64,000 nt of DNA from Azonexaceae bacterium (GTDB taxonomy: Bacteria > Pseudomonadota > Gammaproteobacteria > Burkholderiales > Rhodocyclaceae). Where the stretch lies: assembly GCA_009469675.1 (NCBI GenBank), contig SSSZ01000112.1, positions 1 through 64,000 of the forward strand, written 5' to 3'. Below are positions 8,785-18,317 of this stretch, piece by piece; position 1 is the stretch's first letter, and each line of letters opens with the position of its first letter. A program made the position numbers and the translations under genes. The notes beneath the pieces are model-generated. The model worked only from the letters and a program-made list of their open reading frames with translations. It was not told the origin of the DNA and did not search any database.

Positions 8785-9558
8785 GTGAATTTCGGCTTCT
8801 TGCGCCGGGAACTGGAGTATTTCCTGGGGGCCGTGCGTTTCTTCACCCGCCTGCCGGTGCCGGCCTGGGTCGGCCATTCGCCCGCGGCCCTCAACCAGGC
8901 CGCCCGCTATTTTCCCGCTGTGGGGCTGGTGGTCGGTCTGATCGGCGGTCTGGTCTATGCCCTGGCCACCCTCTTCTGGCCCAAGACGGTGGCGGTGCTG
9001 CTTTCCATGGCAGCCACCCTGTACGCCACCGGCGCCTTCCACGAGGACGGCCTTTCCGATGCCGTCGACGGCCTGGGCGGCGGCTGGGAGAAGGGGCGCA
9101 TCCTGGAAATCATGAAGGATTCCCGGGTCGGTAGCTACGGCGTGGTGGCCCTGACCCTGGCGCTGCTCGGCAAGTTCATGCTGCTCGTCGAATTGAAGGA
9201 GGCCTGGGTGCCGGCGGCCCTGGTGGCGGGCCATGCCGTCTCGCGCTTCGCCGCCGCCACGCTGCTCGCCACCCTGGACTACGTGCGGGAAGACGCCCAG
9301 GCCAAGGCCAAGCCCCTGGCCACCCGGCTCTCCCCCGGGGCGCTGGCGGTGGCCGGCGGTTTCGCCGCCCTGGGCCTGCTTCTCCTGCCGCTGGGCAAGG
9401 GCCTGGCGGCCTGCCTCCTCGCCGCCCTGGCGACCTTCTGGCTGGCGCGCCTGTACAAGCGCTGGCTGGGCGGGTACACCGGCGATTGCCTGGGTGCGAC
9501 GCAGCAGGTGGCCGAGCTTGCCTTCTATCTCGGCCTGGTGGCGGCGTGGCCGGTCTGA
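8785..9558 (+). CDS. cobS: Adenosylcobinamide-GDP ribazoletransferase (cobalamin synthase)
   Basis: An integral membrane enzyme that joins AdoCbi-GDP and alpha-ribazole (phosphate) in the last assembly step. 257 aa with about six hydrophobic segments. The family signatures are RFFTRLPVPAWVG near residue 20, the acidic metal-binding GAFHEDGLSDAVDGLGGGW (about 87-105), KDSRVGSYG and the late GGYTGDCLGATQQ. It begins with GTG after a 145-bp gap from cobT in which I see no other feature. The 3' end overlaps cobC by 13 bp. Confidence 0.94.
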   Translation: MNFGFLRRELEYFLGAVRFFTRLPVPAWVGHSPAALNQAARYFPAVGLVVGLIGGLVYALATLFWPKTVAVLLSMAATLYATGAFHEDGLSDAVDGLGGGWEKGRILEIMKDSRVGSYGVVALTLALLGKFMLLVELKEAWVPAALVAGHAVSRFAAATLLATLDYVREDAQAKAKPLATRLSPGALAVAGGFAALGLLLLPLGKGLAACLLAALATFWLARLYKRWLGGYTGDCLGATQQVAELAFYLGLVAAWPV

Positions 9559-10097
9559 TCCTCCATCTGGTGCGCCATCCGCCCCCCCGGGTGGAGCCGG
9601 GCGTCTGCTACGGCCGCCTTGACCTGGCGGCCGAGGGGGTCGAGGCGGCGGCGCAGCGCCTCGCCGGCCTGTTGCCCCCGGGGCTGCCGGTATGGTCCAG
9701 CCCCCTGGTTCGCTGCCGCGAGCTGGCCGGCCGCCTGCACGCCGAACCCCGCGTCGATTCCCGCCTTGCCGAGATGGATTTCGGTGCCTGGGAAGGCCGG
9801 GCCTGGGATGCCATCGGCAGGCCGGAGCTCGACGCCTGGGCCGCCGATGTCGCCGGCTACGTCCCCCCGGGAGGTGAATCGGCCCGCCAGCTCCAGGCCC
9901 GGGCCTTGGCCTGGGTGGCCGAGATGCCCCCGGGGGAGGCGGTGGCGGTCACCCACGCCGGCGTCATCCGGGTCTTGCTCGCCCGGTGGCAGGGCTTGCC
10001 GCCGGAAGCCTGGTGCCGCCTGGTTTTTGCCTACGGTTCGGTGACCACGGTGGCGGTCGGGGTGGGAGAAGCGGCGATAATCCGCCTGAATAGGTAG
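9546..10097 (+). CDS. cobC: Alpha-ribazole-5'-phosphate phosphatase, histidine phosphatase family
   Basis: A phosphoglycerate-mutase-fold phosphatase that removes phosphate from alpha-ribazole phosphate or adenosylcobalamin phosphate. 183 aa from a GTG inside the end of cobS. The catalytic His is in LVRHPPPR (a variant of RHG), with CYGRLDL, the mid SSPLVRCRELA, the acid DFGAWEGRAWDAI and the second His in AVTHAGVIR. The overlap with cobS implies coupling. A broader phosphatase role cannot be excluded from sequence, but the context is decisive. Confidence 0.88.
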   Translation: MAGLILHLVRHPPPRVEPGVCYGRLDLAAEGVEAAAQRLAGLLPPGLPVWSSPLVRCRELAGRLHAEPRVDSRLAEMDFGAWEGRAWDAIGRPELDAWAADVAGYVPPGGESARQLQARALAWVAEMPPGEAVAVTHAGVIRVLLARWQGLPPEAWCRLVFAYGSVTTVAVGVGEAAIIRLNR

Positions 10098-10108
10098 AAT
10101 GGCCGCCC

Positions 10109-11200
10109 ATGGAAACGATTAATCGCGTCTGGGACGCCGTGCCCCTGGAAGACGTCAAGCGGGTGCTGGTCATCAAGTTGCGCCACCACGGCGACGTTCT
10201 GCTGGCATCGCCGGTTTTTTCCGTGTTGAAGCGCCACGCCCCCCACCTGCGCATCGACGCCCTGGTTTACGCCGACACCGCGCCCATGCTCACCCTCCAT
10301 CCGGCGATTTCCGAAGTGCATCGCATCGACCGTGATTGGAAGGATCTCGGTTGGTTCGCCCGCCTGCGCAAGGAATGGCATCTCCTGTCGCTGCTGCGAG
10401 CCGGCGACTACGACCTGGTCATCCATCTCACCGAACACTGGCGCGGCGCCTGGATCGCCCGCCTGCTCGGGGCGCGCTGGGCGGTGGGGCCGAGCCGTTC
10501 GGGCAAGCGCTGGAAAAAGAGTTTCACCCATCGCTTCAGCCATCCCAAGAACGCCCTGCGCCACGTCGTCGAAGCCAACCTCGACGCCCTGCGGCGCATC
10601 GGACTCTACCCCGCCGCCGACGAGCGCGCCCTGACCCTGGTTCCGGGCCGCGAGGCCGAGGCCCAGGTGGCCGTCCATCTGCGCAACCTGGGGCTGGAAG
10701 CGACGCCCTTCATCCACATTCACCCGGCGTCCCGCTGGTTTTTCAAGTGCTGGACGGTGGAGCGCATGGCGGCGCTGATCGCCCGCCTGCAGGCCGACGG
10801 CCACCCCGTGCTGCTGACCGCGGCGCCGAGCCGGACCGAAACCGAGATGGTCGATGCCATCCAGAAGTTGTTGCCGACGCCCGCGGCGAGCCTGGCCGGC
10901 CGGCTCAACCTCAAGGAACTGGCGGCGCTGACCGGCCGCGCCCGGTTGTTTATCGGCGTCGATTCGGCCCCCATGCACATGGCGGCGGCGATGGGGACGC
11001 CCATCGTGGCGCTGTTCGGGCCTTCCGGCGACAAACAGTGGGGCCCCTGGGGCGTGCCTTGCCGGGTGGTCGCCAGCCGCAACCATCCCTGCCGCCCCTG
11101 CGGCATCGACGGCTGCGGCGGCGGCAAGGTCAGCGACTGCCTGCTGAGCCTCTCGCCCGACGAGGTCTACGCTGCCGCCCAGGAACTCCTGGCCCGGTGA
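10109..11200 (+). CDS. waaQ: Lipopolysaccharide heptosyltransferase, GT9 family (RfaQ-like)
   Basis: 363-aa ADP-heptose-dependent transferase of the LPS inner core, acting on the cytosolic face of the membrane. The GT9 features are the N-terminal VLVIKLRHHGDVLLASPVF, HIHPASRWFFKCW in the middle, and the nucleotide-sugar motif FIGVDSAPMHMAAAMGTPIVALFGPSG (about 292-317). The Cys-rich end (HPCRPCGIDGCGGG) is usual for heptosyltransferase III. It opens the long surface-glycan operon; a TAGAAT hexamer just upstream of its ATG could be a -10 element. The exact acceptor is not certain. Confidence 0.85.
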   Translation: METINRVWDAVPLEDVKRVLVIKLRHHGDVLLASPVFSVLKRHAPHLRIDALVYADTAPMLTLHPAISEVHRIDRDWKDLGWFARLRKEWHLLSLLRAGDYDLVIHLTEHWRGAWIARLLGARWAVGPSRSGKRWKKSFTHRFSHPKNALRHVVEANLDALRRIGLYPAADERALTLVPGREAEAQVAVHLRNLGLEATPFIHIHPASRWFFKCWTVERMAALIARLQADGHPVLLTAAPSRTETEMVDAIQKLLPTPAASLAGRLNLKELAALTGRARLFIGVDSAPMHMAAAMGTPIVALFGPSGDKQWGPWGVPCRVVASRNHPCRPCGIDGCGGGKVSDCLLSLSPDEVYAAAQELLAR

Positions 11201-12357
11201 AGCTGGCCCTCGTCCGCCAGCGCTACAACCCCTACGGCGGGGCAGAGCGTTTCGTCGAGCGGGCCCTCGCCGCCCTCGCCGCCCAGGGGGCCGAGATCAC
11301 CCTCATCACCCGCAGCTGGGAGGGCGCGCCCCAGGCCGGCTTCCGCCAGGTCACCTGCGACCCGTCCTATTCCCGGCTGCTCGGCGGGCGCGCCGGCCGC
11401 GACCGCAGCTTCGCCGCCGCCGTCCAGGCGGAAATCGCCGGCGGCGGCTACGACCTTGTCCAGTCCCACGAGCGTATTCCCGGCTGCACCCTGTTCCGCG
11501 CCGGCGACGGCGTGCACGCCGCCTGGCTCGACCACCGGGCGCGGATTCTCCCGCCGGCCCAGCGCCTGGCCCAGCGCTGGTCCCCCTACCACCGCTACGT
11601 GCTGGCGGCGGAGGCGGCCATGTTCGCCCACCCCGCTCTCAAGGCGGTGATCTGCAACTCGCGTATGGTGGCCGACGAGGTCGCCCGCTACTACCGGGTG
11701 CCGGCCGCCAAGCTGGAAGTCATCTACAACGGGGTCGATACCGAGGTTTTCCACCCCCGGCTGCGCGAAGAATTCCGCGTCCCCACCCGCGCCGCCGCCG
11801 GCCTGCCCCAGGACGCCCCGGTGCTGCTCTTCGTTGGCAGCGGCTTCGAAAGAAAGGGTGTACCCCAGCTGCTGCGGGCCTTCGCTGCCCTGGAACGGCG
11901 CGATGCCCGCCTGGTGATCGTCGGCGCCGACCGCAAGCGAAAAGCCATGGAGGGCCTGGCCGGTCGGCTCGGTATCGCGGCACGGGTCCATTTCACCGGG
12001 CCGCTGAAGGACGTTCGGCCCTGGTACGGCGCCGCCGACGGCTTCGTCCTGCCCACCCTCTACGACCCCTGCCCCAACGCCGCCCTCGAAGCCCTCGCCT
12101 GCGGCCTGCCGACGCTGACCAGCACGACTTGCGGCGCCAAGGAGTGGATTCGGGAGGGGGAGAATGGGGGGGTGGTGGAGGCGGCCGATAGCGTGGCGTT
12201 GGCGGCTCGGCTCGGGGCATTGATTGACCTGGGCGACAGCTCGACAGCAGCGCCCGCTGCCAGGGGTGCTGTGGAAGGTTTGACGCTGCCTGCCATGGCG
12301 GACCGACTGCTCGGGCTTTATCGGCGGCTCGGCGCAGCGGGCGGCGGGCGGGTATAA
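11197..12357 (+). CDS. Glycosyltransferase, GT4 family (WaaG-like)
   Basis: 386 aa from a GTG that overlaps the preceding stop (GTGA). The GT-B fold is evident: N-terminal LVRQRYNPYGGAERFVERAL, then a C-terminal nucleotide-sugar domain with IYNGVDTEVFHP, LLFVGSGFERKGVPQLLRAF and the EX7E-like region LYDPCPNAALEALACGLPTLT. The N-terminal GGAER and overall pattern resemble the LPS core glucosyltransferase WaaG, which adds the first glucose to heptose II. Placement directly after waaQ supports a core role. Donor specificity cannot be read from sequence. Confidence 0.82.
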   Translation: MKLALVRQRYNPYGGAERFVERALAALAAQGAEITLITRSWEGAPQAGFRQVTCDPSYSRLLGGRAGRDRSFAAAVQAEIAGGGYDLVQSHERIPGCTLFRAGDGVHAAWLDHRARILPPAQRLAQRWSPYHRYVLAAEAAMFAHPALKAVICNSRMVADEVARYYRVPAAKLEVIYNGVDTEVFHPRLREEFRVPTRAAAGLPQDAPVLLFVGSGFERKGVPQLLRAFAALERRDARLVIVGADRKRKAMEGLAGRLGIAARVHFTGPLKDVRPWYGAADGFVLPTLYDPCPNAALEALACGLPTLTSTTCGAKEWIREGENGGVVEAADSVALAARLGALIDLGDSSTAAPAARGAVEGLTLPAMADRLLGLYRRLGAAGGGRV

Positions 12358-12358
12358 T
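12353..12358 (+). promoter_or_regulatory. Candidate -10 element (TATAAT) for msbA
   Basis: A perfect TATAAT overlaps the stop codon of the upstream transferase, about 75 bp before msbA. I see no good -35 at the usual spacing. It could give msbA, which is essential, a promoter of its own inside the operon. Confidence 0.35.
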
Positions 12359-12432
12359 TCGCGTCTTTTCGTTTTTCGTCATGGAGTTGTAGTGCGCCCC
12401 GTTCTGCCCCGCGCTGCTGCCTTCTCCATTCT

Positions 12433-14199
12433 ATGAGCGCCCATCCCGAACTGGACAGCCGCCAGCTCTATGTCCGCCTTCTGACCTACGTGCGCCCCTA
12501 TTGGGTGGCCTTCGTCGCGGCGTTGATCTGCATGGGTCTGTCTTCGCTGATCGAGCCGCTTTTCCCGGCTCTCATGAAATACCTTCTCGACGACGGTTTT
12601 TCGAAAGCCCGTGGAGGTTGGGACTGGCTCATTTATCCGGCGGCGATTTTCGCCATCTTTCTTTCGCGTGCGTTGTTCGGCTTCATTGCGGATTATGCGA
12701 TGAGCTGGGTGGCCCAGAATGTGATCACCGAATTGCGCCAAGCCATGTTCGCCCGCCTGGTGGCGCTACCGATCCGCTACGTTCATGACCATGCCTCAGG
12801 GCGCTTGATGTCGCGCATCGCCTACGACGTTACCAACGTCGCCCAGGCCGCCACCGGAGCCCTGACCGTATTGGTCAAGGACACGTTGTCCATCGTCGGC
12901 CTTATGGCTTGGCTGCTCTACCTCAACTGGAAGCTCACACTTATTACTTTGGCGATGGTCCCCTTCATCGCCTTGGCGGTGCGTGCCTTTAGCGGACGCC
13001 TGCGACGGGTGGCAAGGGGTATCCAGGAGTCCCAAGGCAATATTGCCCAGGTGCTGCAGGAGGCCATCGAAGGGCACAAGGTTATCAAGATATTCGGCGG
13101 GCAAGCCTATGAGGTCGATCGTTTCCGCGTTGCAGTCCAGGAACAGCGCCGGCTGAATATGCGCAATACCGTTGCGTCCTCCGCCCAGGGACCGATAGTC
13201 CAGTTCTTCGCGGCCATCGCGCTGGCGGTCATCATGGGGGTCGCGCTACAGCAGGCGGCCGGCGACCAGACCACCGTCGGTAGTTTCGTGTCTTTCATCA
13301 CGGCGATGCTCATGGTGTTGGCGCCGCTCAAGCGCCTCACCGACATCAATGCACCGATCCAGAGGGGGTTGGCGGCGGCGGAGAGCGTCTTTTCCCTGAT
13401 CGACGAGAAGGCGGAAGAGGATTGCGGCGGCAAGGAACTCGTCGGGGCGAGCGGCCTCGTCGAGTTCGACCGGGTGACTTTCAGTTACCCCGGGGCGGAG
13501 CGCAAGGCGCTGGAAGATCTGAGTTTCACGGTGAGGCCCGGCGAATGCGTCGCTTTGGTGGGGCCGTCTGGAAGCGGCAAGACTACGGTGGCTAATCTGC
13601 TGCCCCGGTTCTATCCCGTAGACCATGGCGAAATCCGGGTTGATGGGCACCGGCTGGACGATATCCGTCTGGCCAGTCTGCGCGTCGGCATCGCGCTGGT
13701 CAGCCAAGAAGTCATCCTCTTCAATGACACCATCGCGGCTAACATTGCCTACGGTCTGCAGCGTGGCGTTTCACGGGAAGAGATCAGGGCGGCGGCCAAG
13801 GCGGCGCACGCCCTCGAATTTATCGATGCGCTGCCCCAGGGGCTGGATACCCGGATCGGCGAAAAGGGGGTCAAGCTCTCTGGCGGCCAGCGCCAGCGCC
13901 TGGCCATTGCGCGGGCGCTCTTGAAAGATGCGCCGATTCTGATACTCGACGAGGCCACTTCCGCCCTCGACACCGAATCGGAGCGTCAGGTTCAGGCGGC
14001 TCTCGACGAACTGATGGTGGGGCGTTCGACCCTGATTATCGCCCACCGATTGTCCACCATCGAACGCGCCGACCGCATCATTACGCTGTCCCATGGGCGC
14101 AAGCAAGAAGAGGGAAGCCACTCCGAACTACTTGCCCGAGACGGTCTGTACGCCCGCCTTTATCGCATGCAGAAGGCGGAAGAGGGCGTCGAATCCTGA
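12433..14199 (+). CDS. msbA: Lipid A export ABC transporter, ATP-binding/permease
   Basis: 588-aa half-transporter that flips lipid A-core across the inner membrane as a homodimer. The N-terminal half has six membrane segments (about residues 20-320); the C-terminal NBD has Walker A GPSGSGKTT (377-385), signature LSGGQRQR (about 482-489), Walker B ILILDEATSALD and the switch His in IAHRLST. The PlGAERKALEDLSFTVRPGE lead-in is typical of MsbA. A 75-bp gap precedes it; it ends sharing one base with the next transferase start. Lipid export beside glycan transferases fits the cluster. Confidence 0.92.
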   Translation: MSAHPELDSRQLYVRLLTYVRPYWVAFVAALICMGLSSLIEPLFPALMKYLLDDGFSKARGGWDWLIYPAAIFAIFLSRALFGFIADYAMSWVAQNVITELRQAMFARLVALPIRYVHDHASGRLMSRIAYDVTNVAQAATGALTVLVKDTLSIVGLMAWLLYLNWKLTLITLAMVPFIALAVRAFSGRLRRVARGIQESQGNIAQVLQEAIEGHKVIKIFGGQAYEVDRFRVAVQEQRRLNMRNTVASSAQGPIVQFFAAIALAVIMGVALQQAAGDQTTVGSFVSFITAMLMVLAPLKRLTDINAPIQRGLAAAESVFSLIDEKAEEDCGGKELVGASGLVEFDRVTFSYPGAERKALEDLSFTVRPGECVALVGPSGSGKTTVANLLPRFYPVDHGEIRVDGHRLDDIRLASLRVGIALVSQEVILFNDTIAANIAYGLQRGVSREEIRAAAKAAHALEFIDALPQGLDTRIGEKGVKLSGGQRQRLAIARALLKDAPILILDEATSALDTESERQVQAALDELMVGRSTLIIAHRLSTIERADRIITLSHGRKQEEGSHSELLARDGLYARLYRMQKAEEGVES

Positions 14200-15287
14200 T
14201 GCGTATCTTGCATAGCGAATCCTCAAAAGGTTGGGGCGGGCAGGAGAACCGGACGCTCAACGAGTTGATCGGCATGCGTGCGTGCGGACATCAAATGGCC
14301 GTCGTCTGCCAGCCCGGCGCCAGGCTCTCCGAGCGGGCGCGGGAGGCGGGATTCAACGTCTTCGAAGTGCCCATGCGGGGCGCACTGGACCTTGCTGCCA
14401 TCGCCCGGTTGCGGCGAATCATCACCATATTTTCCGCCGACGTGCTCAACACCCATAGCAGCCGCGATACACAGTTGGCCGGAATGGCGGCCCGCCTATT
14501 GGGTCGGGATAGGCCGCGGATTGTCCGGACCCGCCACTTGGCCCTGCCGATCACCTCAAGATTTACCTACAGCGTGCTGCCCGATCATGTCGTCGCGGTG
14601 AGCTGCCATGTCGCACGCTACCTGGCGTCGGCAGGTGTTCCGACGGAGGGTATTACCGCTGTTCCGACGGGCATTGATCTTGACCGCTACCGGGCTACGC
14701 CGGACGGCGGCGGTCTGCGTCGGGAGCTGGGGTTGCCGGAGAACACACTGCTTGTAGGTACAATTGCGATCCTGCGGCAGAAAAAGGGGCATGCCGATCT
14801 TCTGGCCGCCATCCCGGCGGTTTTGGCGCGGTTTCCCGCTACGCATTTCGTCTTTGCCGGCGACGGGCCGCAACAGGACAGTCTGGCGGCGCGAATCGCT
14901 GAACTCGGTCTGGGGCATCGGGTGCACCTACTGGGCTTGCGCCGCGACGTGGTCAATGTCCTGCAGTCCCTCGACTTGTTTGTTTTGCCAACCCACCAGG
15001 AAGCCCTTGGCACTGCGTTCATCGAGGCGGCAGCCATGGGGCTGCCGGCGATTGGAACACAGGTTGACGGGGTACCGGAAGTGATTCTTGATGGCGAGAC
15101 GGGTCTGCTCGTGCCGCCCCGGGATAGTATGGCACTGGCGCAAGCCCTGCTTGAGCTGCTCGGCGATCCGGAACGCCGTATGGCCATGGGGAGGGCGGCG
15201 CTAGAGCATGTTGGGAGACGTTATTCTCGGGACGTGATGGCCGCAGGCATGGCGGCGCTGTACCGGCGCTTGGGGGCCGCAGGATGA
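14199..15287 (+). CDS. Glycosyltransferase, GT4 family
   Basis: 362-aa GT-B enzyme. N-terminal ILHSESSKGWGGQENRTLNE is the acceptor-domain glycine motif; the C-terminal domain has VPTGIDLDRY, VGTIAILRQKKGHADLLAA, FVFAGDGPQQDSL and the EX7E-like EALGTAFIEAAAMGLPAIGT (about 268-287), followed by GVPEVILDGETGLLVPPRD. The start ATG shares its A with the msbA TGA. Probably adds a sugar to the outer core or O-polysaccharide; donor and linkage are unknown. Confidence 0.87.
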   Translation: MRILHSESSKGWGGQENRTLNELIGMRACGHQMAVVCQPGARLSERAREAGFNVFEVPMRGALDLAAIARLRRIITIFSADVLNTHSSRDTQLAGMAARLLGRDRPRIVRTRHLALPITSRFTYSVLPDHVVAVSCHVARYLASAGVPTEGITAVPTGIDLDRYRATPDGGGLRRELGLPENTLLVGTIAILRQKKGHADLLAAIPAVLARFPATHFVFAGDGPQQDSLAARIAELGLGHRVHLLGLRRDVVNVLQSLDLFVLPTHQEALGTAFIEAAAMGLPAIGTQVDGVPEVILDGETGLLVPPRDSMALAQALLELLGDPERRMAMGRAALEHVGRRYSRDVMAAGMAALYRRLGAAG

Positions 15288-16078
15288 GCTTGGCCAAGGC
15301 TTTGCCTATCCTGATGTATCACCATGTGAGTCCGGCTCCGGGGCTGGTAACCGTATCGCCGGAAATTTTCCGCGATCACATCGCTACCTTGGCGCGGGCG
15401 GGCTGGCGCAGCGCGGGGGCGAGTGAGATCGAAGGATTTTTCACCGGTAAGCCGGTGCCGCCGCGAACCTGCGTTATTACCTTCGACGACGGCTATCTCG
15501 ATAATTTTATCTATGCCCATCCCGTTCTTGCGGAATTCGGCATGATGGCGGTTCTCTTTATCGTCACCGGGTGGATCGGTGATGGCGTCGTGCGATCTCG
15601 AATGGTGGCCGCCGATCACAACCGCTGCAAAGCGCTTATCGGCGTCGGTGAGTCCGATGCAGTCATGCTGCGGTGGTCGGAGATCGAAGCCATGAAGTCG
15701 GCAGGTACCTTCGAGTTTCACTCCCATACGCACTCCCATACCCGATGGGATAGAGAAATTGTTGACCCCGCCAACCGGGCTGAACGGCTGTCGGACGATC
15801 TCAAGGAATCCCGAAGGGTGCTGCAAGTGCGTCTCGGGCAAGTGTCCAGGCATCTGTGCTGGCCCCAGGGTTATTACGACGAAGCGTACGTTGGGGTTGC
15901 CGTGGCAACCGGATTCGATCACCTTTATACGACCCATTCCCGAATCAATACGCCAGCCCGCGATACGCACCATATCGGGCGGTTCGTTACCAAAGCACGG
16001 CCCGGGAGTTGGGTGCTCAGCCGCACCGGCATCTACTCCCGACCGTTGCTCGGTCGGCTTTATTCCCGCCTGCACTGA
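15284..16078 (+). CDS. Polysaccharide deacetylase family protein (NodB fold)
   Basis: 264 aa, carbohydrate esterase family 4. N-terminal LPILMYHHVSP is the usual family opening; the metal-binding catalytic block TFDDGYLDN (about 66-74) and the HSHTHSHTRW His pair (about 146-152) are intact. WPQGYYDEAYVGVAVATGFDH is the later conserved segment. No signal peptide is evident, so it probably acts in the cytosol or at the inner membrane on a lipid-linked sugar rather than on exported polymer. Overlaps both neighbours or lies within 3 bp, so it is part of the operon. The likely reaction is removal of an N-acetyl group; the substrate is unknown. Confidence 0.85.
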   Translation: MSLAKALPILMYHHVSPAPGLVTVSPEIFRDHIATLARAGWRSAGASEIEGFFTGKPVPPRTCVITFDDGYLDNFIYAHPVLAEFGMMAVLFIVTGWIGDGVVRSRMVAADHNRCKALIGVGESDAVMLRWSEIEAMKSAGTFEFHSHTHSHTRWDREIVDPANRAERLSDDLKESRRVLQVRLGQVSRHLCWPQGYYDEAYVGVAVATGFDHLYTTHSRINTPARDTHHIGRFVTKARPGSWVLSRTGIYSRPLLGRLYSRLH

Positions 16079-16081
16079 GCT

Positions 16082-17089
16082 ATGGAAGCGCCGCGCCGCA
16101 TACTGGTAATCAATGTCACCCGTATCGGTGACACGCTCTTCGTTACGCCGGTGCTCCGGGCACTGGCGGCATTTTGGTCGGGGGCGGCAATTACCGTAAT
16201 GGCTCATCCCAAGCGGGCTGAGGTGCTGGAGAACTTGCCTTTCGTTGCCCAGGTGTGCAGCATCGAGAAACGCCGGGCCATTCTCCGGGGGCGTTGGCCG
16301 GGCAAAGACTATGATCTGGCGTTGGTTTTCGGCCATGATGCCGCATTGGTCGCTTACGGATTGCGGGTGGCGACCCGGGTGGTGGCGTTCCGTCAACGCG
16401 ACCCCATCCTTAATGCACAGCTTTTTCGCGCCGTGGACGAGCCGTCACCCCATGGCGAACATGCAGTGGACCGTGCGCTACGGCTGACCGATGCCTTGGG
16501 CGTGCCCCGGGCGGGGCGCCGACTGTCCCTGCGGCTGCGTAACGAGGAGCGGCAGTGGGCCGAACAGCGTTTGATGGCGGAGGGATTGGCCCGAGCCCGT
16601 CCTCTTATCGGTCTGCAGGTTGCCAGTTTCCCCACCAAGGCTTATCGGGATTGGCCGGTGGAGCATTTCGCCGCGCTTTGTGATCGGATTCTGGCTTTCT
16701 GGCCCGAAGCCGGGTTTCTCATCTTCGGCGGCCCGGAAGAGCGGGAGCGTACCCGCTGGCTGAAGGATCGCCTCGGCGACCGGGCGGCGCTTCTGGCCGG
16801 TTGTCTGACCTTGCGGCAGACGGCGGCGATGATGTCCCGGGTACGCGCCTATGTCGGCGTCGATACCGGGCCGACGCACCTCATGGGAACCTTCGACATT
16901 CCACTTGTGGGTCTCTATCACTGTTGCCTGCCGCGCAGCGTCTACGGGCCTCTCGATCACCCTTTTGATTTTGGCGTCGATCACCCGCGCCTTGGTCTGT
17001 CGTGCGACGAATCCATTCCCATGGCCGAGATTACTGTGGACGCAGTTTTCGACCGCCTGGTCGCGGCGCTTGGTGGGGCAGCTCCGTGA
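16082..17089 (+). CDS. Glycosyltransferase family 9 (heptosyltransferase-like)
   Basis: 335 aa. GT9 signatures: ILVINVTRIGDTLFVTPVLRAL at the N-terminus, DYDLALVFGHD, a mid-protein IGLQVASFPTKAYRDWPVEHFAAL, and YVGVDTGPTHLMGTFDIPLVGLYH (about 258-280). Compared with waaQ it is diverged in the acceptor half and in the C-terminus, where it lacks the Cys-rich block. Probably transfers a heptose or related sugar from an ADP-activated donor. It lies between the deacetylase and another transferase. Confidence 0.82.
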   Translation: MEAPRRILVINVTRIGDTLFVTPVLRALAAFWSGAAITVMAHPKRAEVLENLPFVAQVCSIEKRRAILRGRWPGKDYDLALVFGHDAALVAYGLRVATRVVAFRQRDPILNAQLFRAVDEPSPHGEHAVDRALRLTDALGVPRAGRRLSLRLRNEERQWAEQRLMAEGLARARPLIGLQVASFPTKAYRDWPVEHFAALCDRILAFWPEAGFLIFGGPEERERTRWLKDRLGDRAALLAGCLTLRQTAAMMSRVRAYVGVDTGPTHLMGTFDIPLVGLYHCCLPRSVYGPLDHPFDFGVDHPRLGLSCDESIPMAEITVDAVFDRLVAALGGAAP

Positions 17090-18267
17090 CCCAGGTGGTT
17101 TGGGTTCATTCCGGCGGCTGGCTGACGCAAGCCGCGATTTCCTACGTCGGGGTGCATAACGCCTGGTCCTTTGCCCAAGCGGGAGCAAAAAGCCATTTGC
17201 TCATGCCGGCGCGCCGGGCCGATGCGCCGATTGAGGAGGGGTTGCGGCATCACTACGGTCTCGATCCACATCCTCAGCTTGATATCCATCGGATTACCGC
17301 CGAGCGCAAATGGTGGCACTGGCATCATCCGTTCTACGGCCAGGCTTTTGGCTACGTCGAGGAATTGAGGCGGCGGAGCGTTCCGCCGGAACCGATTGTG
17401 GTTCTGACCCGGGAGCAGCGCTTTCTGCCCTACTTGGCGAGACTGGCCCGATTGCCCAACACGGTCGCCTTGTTCGAGCCGCACTATTTCTTCGTGGACC
17501 AGACTTGGCGCGGTACAGACATTTCCCTGGGTGATCGACGGCGTGGCGATCTCGAGCGCCGCTATCTGCCCCTGGTGCACGGTCTGACCTGCATCACGGG
17601 TGAGCAGGATAGGTTATATCGGCAGGCGATGCCGGCTCTGCCCACAGTAAGTGTTCCTCTGGGGGTCAAAACCTTGCCGGCGACACAGCAATGCACTCCA
17701 GATTGGCGTGATCGTCGGGCACTTGGCTATATCGGACATCTTCACGGCTACAAGGGAATTGACGCTCTGGTTGGCTTCGACCGGCAGCTCCGCGAAGCTG
17801 GGGTGCGGGTCGAATTGTTCGGCGGCAGTGAGGCGGAGATTGCCGCTTACCGACGACAGTGCGGCGAACGGGGCGTCAGCAGCCTAAACTGGCATCCTTT
17901 TGTGCCTCCGGCACAGGTGTTCCCGGCTCTTGCCGAGACAGTGAGCGTGGGTATCGTCGCCTTGGAGGATACCTATTACAATCGCAACCTGACATGTCCG
18001 GTGAAGGCACTGGATTTTCTTGCCCTCGGCCTACCCGTGGTTGCCTCCGATCTGCCGAGCACGCGGGGTGTCCTGGGCGAGGCGGGTATCTACTATACGC
18101 CGGGGCGGATGGACGAAATGCTGGCAGCGGTGATAAAGCTGCTCGAGGACGCCAGTGCCTACGACCGGGCTTGCCGGGCGGCGCGCAGTCAGGCCCGGGC
18201 GCTGGATTGGGTCGAGCGCGCCAGGCGTATCCTGGATTTTTCCGAAGCCCTGATGGGTGACGGGTGA
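17086..18267 (+). CDS. Glycosyltransferase, GT4-like
   Basis: 393 aa from a GTG overlapping the previous TGA (GTGA). The N-terminal VWVHSGGWLTQAAISYVGVHNAW replaces the usual GT4 glycine loop. The C-terminal domain has LGYIGHLHGYKGIDAL, VELFGGSEAEIAAYRRQ, LNWHPFVPPAQVFPALAETVSVGIVALED and CPVKALDFLALGLPVVASDLPSTRGVLGEAG, which mark a nucleotide-sugar GT-B enzyme. Specificity unknown. About 50 bp separate it from the NeuB-like gene, the largest gap in this part of the operon. Confidence 0.78.
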   Translation: MTQVVWVHSGGWLTQAAISYVGVHNAWSFAQAGAKSHLLMPARRADAPIEEGLRHHYGLDPHPQLDIHRITAERKWWHWHHPFYGQAFGYVEELRRRSVPPEPIVVLTREQRFLPYLARLARLPNTVALFEPHYFFVDQTWRGTDISLGDRRRGDLERRYLPLVHGLTCITGEQDRLYRQAMPALPTVSVPLGVKTLPATQQCTPDWRDRRALGYIGHLHGYKGIDALVGFDRQLREAGVRVELFGGSEAEIAAYRRQCGERGVSSLNWHPFVPPAQVFPALAETVSVGIVALEDTYYNRNLTCPVKALDFLALGLPVVASDLPSTRGVLGEAGIYYTPGRMDEMLAAVIKLLEDASAYDRACRAARSQARALDWVERARRILDFSEALMGDG

Positions 18268-18317
18268 TTTGTTGGTGGGCCTTAGGGTCCGGTTTTTGAA
18301 TTGGATTGGGGAAAAAC

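Noticed and set aside
18306-18317. TTG at 18306 as the start of the NeuB-like gene
   Set aside because: GGGGA lies correctly before the GTG at 18318, while the TTG has no ribosome-binding site.
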